Of a DNA stretch of 64,000 bases, positions 61,011-64,000 are shown in pieces. Origin of the DNA: Paenibacillus sp. DMB20. GTDB lineage: Bacteria; Bacillota; Bacilli; Paenibacillales; Paenibacillaceae. The translations under genes and the position numbers were made by a program. Position 1 is the stretch's first letter. The number at the start of each line of letters is the position of its first letter. The notes under the pieces were generated by a model, which did no database searches, had not been told where the DNA came from, and saw only the letters and a list, made by a program, of their open reading frames with translations. The stretch spans positions 42,293-106,292 of the forward strand of contig NZ_LAZU01000034.1 of the NCBI RefSeq assembly GCF_000987955.1, read 5' to 3'.

Positions 61011-61341
61011 ACGACACCTCCCAACTTTATTATCGGAAAAACTCCGATTCTCCTTAATTGAAAAAAGAACTTTCCTGCCGAATCGGATAAGCCGAATGCC
61101 AGCCTATAAAAAAATGGATGGAAATTCCTCGGAGATCGCTCCAATCGCCTTGTCAACCTGTTATTCGGTATGCTACAATAAGAATGCTGTTTTTCTATTT
61201 ACTTGCAATGAGGGCTTTTCAAGGATCGGCCCGTTTATTGAGTTGGGTTTTCTTGCGATATAGGATTTCCATCAGCTTCGCTGATCATTATAAATTCTAT
61301 ATCTATAAATCGGATGTTTACACGCTTAGGAGGTGGAAGTA
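61011..61341. other. gap between yjfB-like gene and secG
   Basis: It holds the secG promoter at 61150-61179. At 61232-61250 GGGTTTTCTTGCGATAT resembles one end of the CGCAAGAAAAAC repeat. Nothing else is recognised. Confidence 0.55.
61150..61179 (+). promoter_or_regulatory. sigma-A promoter upstream of secG
   Basis: TTGTCA (61150-61155), 18 bases, TACAAT (61174-61179). It lies about 160 bases before secG. Confidence 0.6.
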
Positions 61342-61572
61342 GTGGTAATGTTTTTTGAGGTACTGCTTGTGATTTTCTCGATCGCGCTCATCGCAATCGT
61401 TCTTCTTCAGAAAGGAAAGAGCGCAGGTCTTTCCGGTGCCATCTCCGGCGGTGCGGAACATCTTTTCGGCAAAACGAAAGCCCGCGGCATGGATCTCGTA
61501 TTGCAGCGCGTAACCGTAGGGGTAGCGGCAGGATTCATTATTTTGGCGATTGTCGTTGCGGTTTTAAAATAG
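61342..61572 (+). CDS. secG: SecG preprotein translocase subunit
   Basis: A 76-residue subunit of the SecYEG channel with two membrane helices (VLLVIFSIALIAIVLLQ and VTVGVAAGFIILAIVVAVL) around the conserved loop KSAGLSGAISGGAEHLFGKT. GTG 61342 is 8 bases from AGGAGG and is preferred to ATG 61348, which is too far. As in other Bacillales it precedes rnr. Confidence 0.93.
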   Translation: MVMFFEVLLVIFSIALIAIVLLQKGKSAGLSGAISGGAEHLFGKTKARGMDLVLQRVTVGVAAGFIILAIVVAVLK

Positions 61573-61582
61573 TTACGGGGAT

Positions 61583-61624
61583 AAACCTTCGCTTTTTCAG
61601 TTATGGAAGAGCGGAGGTTTTTTT
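61583..61624 (+). terminator. terminator after secG
   Basis: AACCTTCGCT pairs with AGCGGAGGTT and runs into T. Confidence 0.75.
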
Positions 61625-61802
61625 AGATTTCACAAACGTTCCGCCCCGCAATACATACGGCTCCGGGGCGACACGTGAAGTCATGCGGTAGGGGATAAGG
61701 ATACCCGGGATTAAATTCGTGTATACTAGGGTATGAGTATATGAAGGTAAACAATGGATAGAAGAATGCCACAAGACACGCACGTTCCCTCGAGGTGATA
61801 AG

Positions 61803-64000
61803 ATGATAACAGAGGAAATATTACTGGATTTTATGCGGGAAACCGCCTATAAACCGATGACGTACCAGGAGCTGGAGCAGCATTTCGGGATCAGCGATGC
61901 GGGCGATTTTCGCGAATTTTTGAAGCTGTTAAATGATTTGGAGCAGTCCGGGAAAATCATCCTGACCCGCACCCAACGCTACGGCGTGCCGGAACGGATG
62001 GATTTGCTGCGCGGACGGATACAGGCCCACCCGAAGGGCTTTGCTTTCTTGATCCCGGACGACCGGGAGCATCCCGATGTTTACATTCACGCCAATGATC
62101 TGAAAAGCGCCATGAACGGCGATATCGTGTTTGTGCGCGTCAGTTCCAAAAGCCCGGCCGGCGGGAAGCTGGAGGGTGAAGTGGTGCGGGTGATAACCCG
62201 TTCGGTCACGCAAGTGGTGGGGGTGTTCCAGAACCACGAGGTGTATGGCTTCGTGCTGCCGGATGACAAGCGGATCAACCGGGATATTTTTATTCCGAAG
62301 CAAGCGATGAACGGGGCCGTTGACGGCGAAAAGGTCGTCGTGAAGCTGGTGAGTTATCCGGAGGGACGGGCGGCCGCTGAGGGCGAGGTTGTGGAGATTT
62401 TGGGCCACAAGGACGACCCGGGCGTGGATATCCTGTCCATTATCCGGAAGCATCAGCTGCCCGAGGGCTTCCCTGACGAAGTGATGGCCGAAGCCGAACA
62501 GGCGCCGGACTCCATCACGGAGGAAGAGATCGTGAAGCAAGGGCGCCGCGATCTGCGCGGGCTGAACATCGTCACGATTGACGGCGAGGACGCCAAGGAC
62601 CTGGACGATGCGGTCAACGTGGAGCGTCTGCCGAACGGCAACTACAAGCTGGGCGTGCATATTGCCGACGTCGGGTATTACGTGCGCGAGGGCTCTGCCC
62701 TTGACCGTGAAGCGTATAGCCGGGGCTGCAGCGTTTACTTGGTGGACCGTGTCATTCCGATGCTGCCGCACCGTTTGTCTAACGGGATTTGCAGCTTGAA
62801 TCCGCAGGTGGACCGTTTGACGCTTTCCTGCGAGATGGAATTCAACGACCAGATGAAGGTCGTGAAGCATGATGTCTTCACGAGCGTGATCAAAACGAAA
62901 GAGCGGATGACGTACAATAACGTGCGTAAAATTCTGATCGATGAGGATCCGGAACTGATCGAGCGCTACAGCGATCTGGTGGACGATTTCCGTCTCATGC
63001 GCGAAATTGCGCTGAAGCTCCGGAACCGCCGGATGCGTCGTGGCGCGGTGGATTTTGATTTTGTGGAATCCAAGGTGATCGTGGACGAGAACGGGAAGCC
63101 GATCGATATCGTCAAAAGAGAGCGCTCGATCGCCGAGCAGATCATCGAGGAATTCATGCTGGCTGCGAACGAAACGGTGGCGGAGCATTTCCACTGGCTG
63201 AAGGTGCCGTTCCTGTACCGGATTCACGAGGATCCGGATCCGGAGAAGCTGCAAAACTTCATGGCTTTTGCGGCCAACTTCGGCTATCACGTCAAGGGAC
63301 GGGGGAACTCCATTCATCCGAGGGCGCTGCAAAACCTGCTGGATGAAATCCAGGGAACCAAGGAGCAGACCGTGCTTAGCACGATGATGCTTCGTTCGAT
63401 GAAGCAGGCGAAATACGATGCGGAGAGCACGGGCCATTTCGGTCTGGCTGCGGAGTATTACTCCCACTTCACGTCTCCGATCCGGCGTTATCCCGACCTT
63501 GTGATTCACCGGGTGATCCGGGAAGTGCTGGAGAACGGCAACATGCTGCCGGAGAATCGCCAGGAATATTTGGCGGAACGCATGCCGGACATCGCGCAGC
63601 AGTCTTCCGAGCGGGAGCGCGTAGCAGTGGATGCCGAGCGCGATACGGAAGCGCTGAAGAAGGCGGAGTTCATGCTGGATAAGATCGGCGAGGAATTCGA
63701 AGGCATCATCAGCAGCGTGACGAGCTTCGGCATGTTCATCGAGCTGGAAAACACGGTGGAAGGGCTTATCCGTCTGAGCGCGATGACGGATGATTATTAC
63801 CACTTCAACGATCAGCACATGGCTCTGATCGGCGAGCGGACCTCGAAGGTATTCCGCATCGGGGATGAAGTGAAGGTTCGCGTGGCGAACGTGAACATGG
63901 ATGAGCACACCATCGATTTTGAGATGGTGGACATGAAGCCGCGCAGCGAAGGCGTCAAGCGCGGGGGCGGCAACGGCGGCGGCCGGGGCTTCGCCGGCCG
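61803..64000 (+). CDS. rnr: ribonuclease R, 3' end beyond the window
   Basis: 732 codons are present and the frame is still open at the window edge. The N-terminal helix-turn-helix-like part (TYQELEQHFGISDAGDFREF) is followed by two cold-shock-like domains. The RNB catalytic domain has its Asp cluster in IDGEDAKDLDDAVNVERL and the motif YYSHFTSPIRRYPDLVIHR; then an S1 domain (FEGIISSVTSFGMFIELEN) and the beginning of a Gly/Arg-rich tail. It degrades structured RNA 3' to 5' and works in trans-translation. ATG 61803 has GAGGTGAT upstream. Confidence 0.97.
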   Translation, partial: MITEEILLDFMRETAYKPMTYQELEQHFGISDAGDFREFLKLLNDLEQSGKIILTRTQRYGVPERMDLLRGRIQAHPKGFAFLIPDDREHPDVYIHANDLKSAMNGDIVFVRVSSKSPAGGKLEGEVVRVITRSVTQVVGVFQNHEVYGFVLPDDKRINRDIFIPKQAMNGAVDGEKVVVKLVSYPEGRAAAEGEVVEILGHKDDPGVDILSIIRKHQLPEGFPDEVMAEAEQAPDSITEEEIVKQGRRDLRGLNIVTIDGEDAKDLDDAVNVERLPNGNYKLGVHIADVGYYVREGSALDREAYSRGCSVYLVDRVIPMLPHRLSNGICSLNPQVDRLTLSCEMEFNDQMKVVKHDVFTSVIKTKERMTYNNVRKILIDEDPELIERYSDLVDDFRLMREIALKLRNRRMRRGAVDFDFVESKVIVDENGKPIDIVKRERSIAEQIIEEFMLAANETVAEHFHWLKVPFLYRIHEDPDPEKLQNFMAFAANFGYHVKGRGNSIHPRALQNLLDEIQGTKEQTVLSTMMLRSMKQAKYDAESTGHFGLAAEYYSHFTSPIRRYPDLVIHRVIREVLENGNMLPENRQEYLAERMPDIAQQSSERERVAVDAERDTEALKKAEFMLDKIGEEFEGIISSVTSFGMFIELENTVEGLIRLSAMTDDYYHFNDQHMALIGERTSKVFRIGDEVKVRVANVNMDEHTIDFEMVDMKPRSEGVKRGGGNGGGRGFAG

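Noticed and set aside
61929..63908. 659-codon open frame on the minus strand
   Set aside because: It lies wholly antisense to rnr, which has all RNase R motifs; the minus frame has no domain pattern or ribosome site and arises from GC-rich codon use.
1..64000. CRISPR arrays, prophage, insertion sequences, rRNA
   Set aside because: No regular direct-repeat array, phage structural genes, transposase genes or ribosomal RNA sequence were seen.

Overview
The window comes from a spore-forming Firmicute, almost certainly Paenibacillus or a close relative. GC is about 50-55%. Shine-Dalgarno sites are strong, TTG and GTG starts are frequent, and gene order is Bacillus-like (rapZ-yvcK-whiA-HPr, cggR-gapA-pgk-tpiA-gpmI-eno, yvfRSTU, secG-rnr). 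Species cannot be fixed from the sequence alone.

Layout. 1-131 holds the tail of a CBS-domain protein. 464-3897 (minus) is an ABC exporter with its own two-component system, arranged as in yvfRSTU. 4180-6704 carries glucose 1-dehydrogenase and an oligo-1,6-glucosidase. 7111-11371 carries glucokinase, then rapZ, yvcK, whiA and an HPr-like gene. 11758-18465 holds a SIMPL-domain secreted protein, the potABCD polyamine importer, a stalk-like secreted protein and a small membrane protein. Then come clpP behind a CtsR box, tRNA-Arg, a DegV protein and the complete lower-glycolysis operon (21000-28464).

28640-33142 looks like an iron/siderophore area: an AraC regulator behind a Fur box, two MFS transporters and an M50-like peptidase. 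33484-39243 is the three-gene Shango anti-phage system (TerB-domain protein, ATPase, Lhr-like helicase) with a LexA-type palindrome upstream. It is followed by two methyltransferase-like genes, the second AT-rich and probably acquired. 41720-45358 is a glycolate/lactate oxidase pair with a FadR-type regulator. A lipoprotein, an APH-like kinase and a 27-residue holin-like type I toxin with a predicted antisense RNA follow. 47325-60700 is a fatty-acid degradation region (etfA, etfB, FadR, ywjF-like reductase, fadN, fadA, acyl-CoA dehydrogenase, acyl-CoA ligase, thioesterase) with a FadR operator. The window ends with yjfB-like, secG and the start of rnr.

Quality warning. At least 16 reading frames are broken by one extra A or T in a homopolymer, plus one missing base in ywjF and a probable missing base in tRNA-Arg. 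The same error type in so many unrelated genes points to sequencing or assembly error, not gene decay. I give full gene spans and mark each break.
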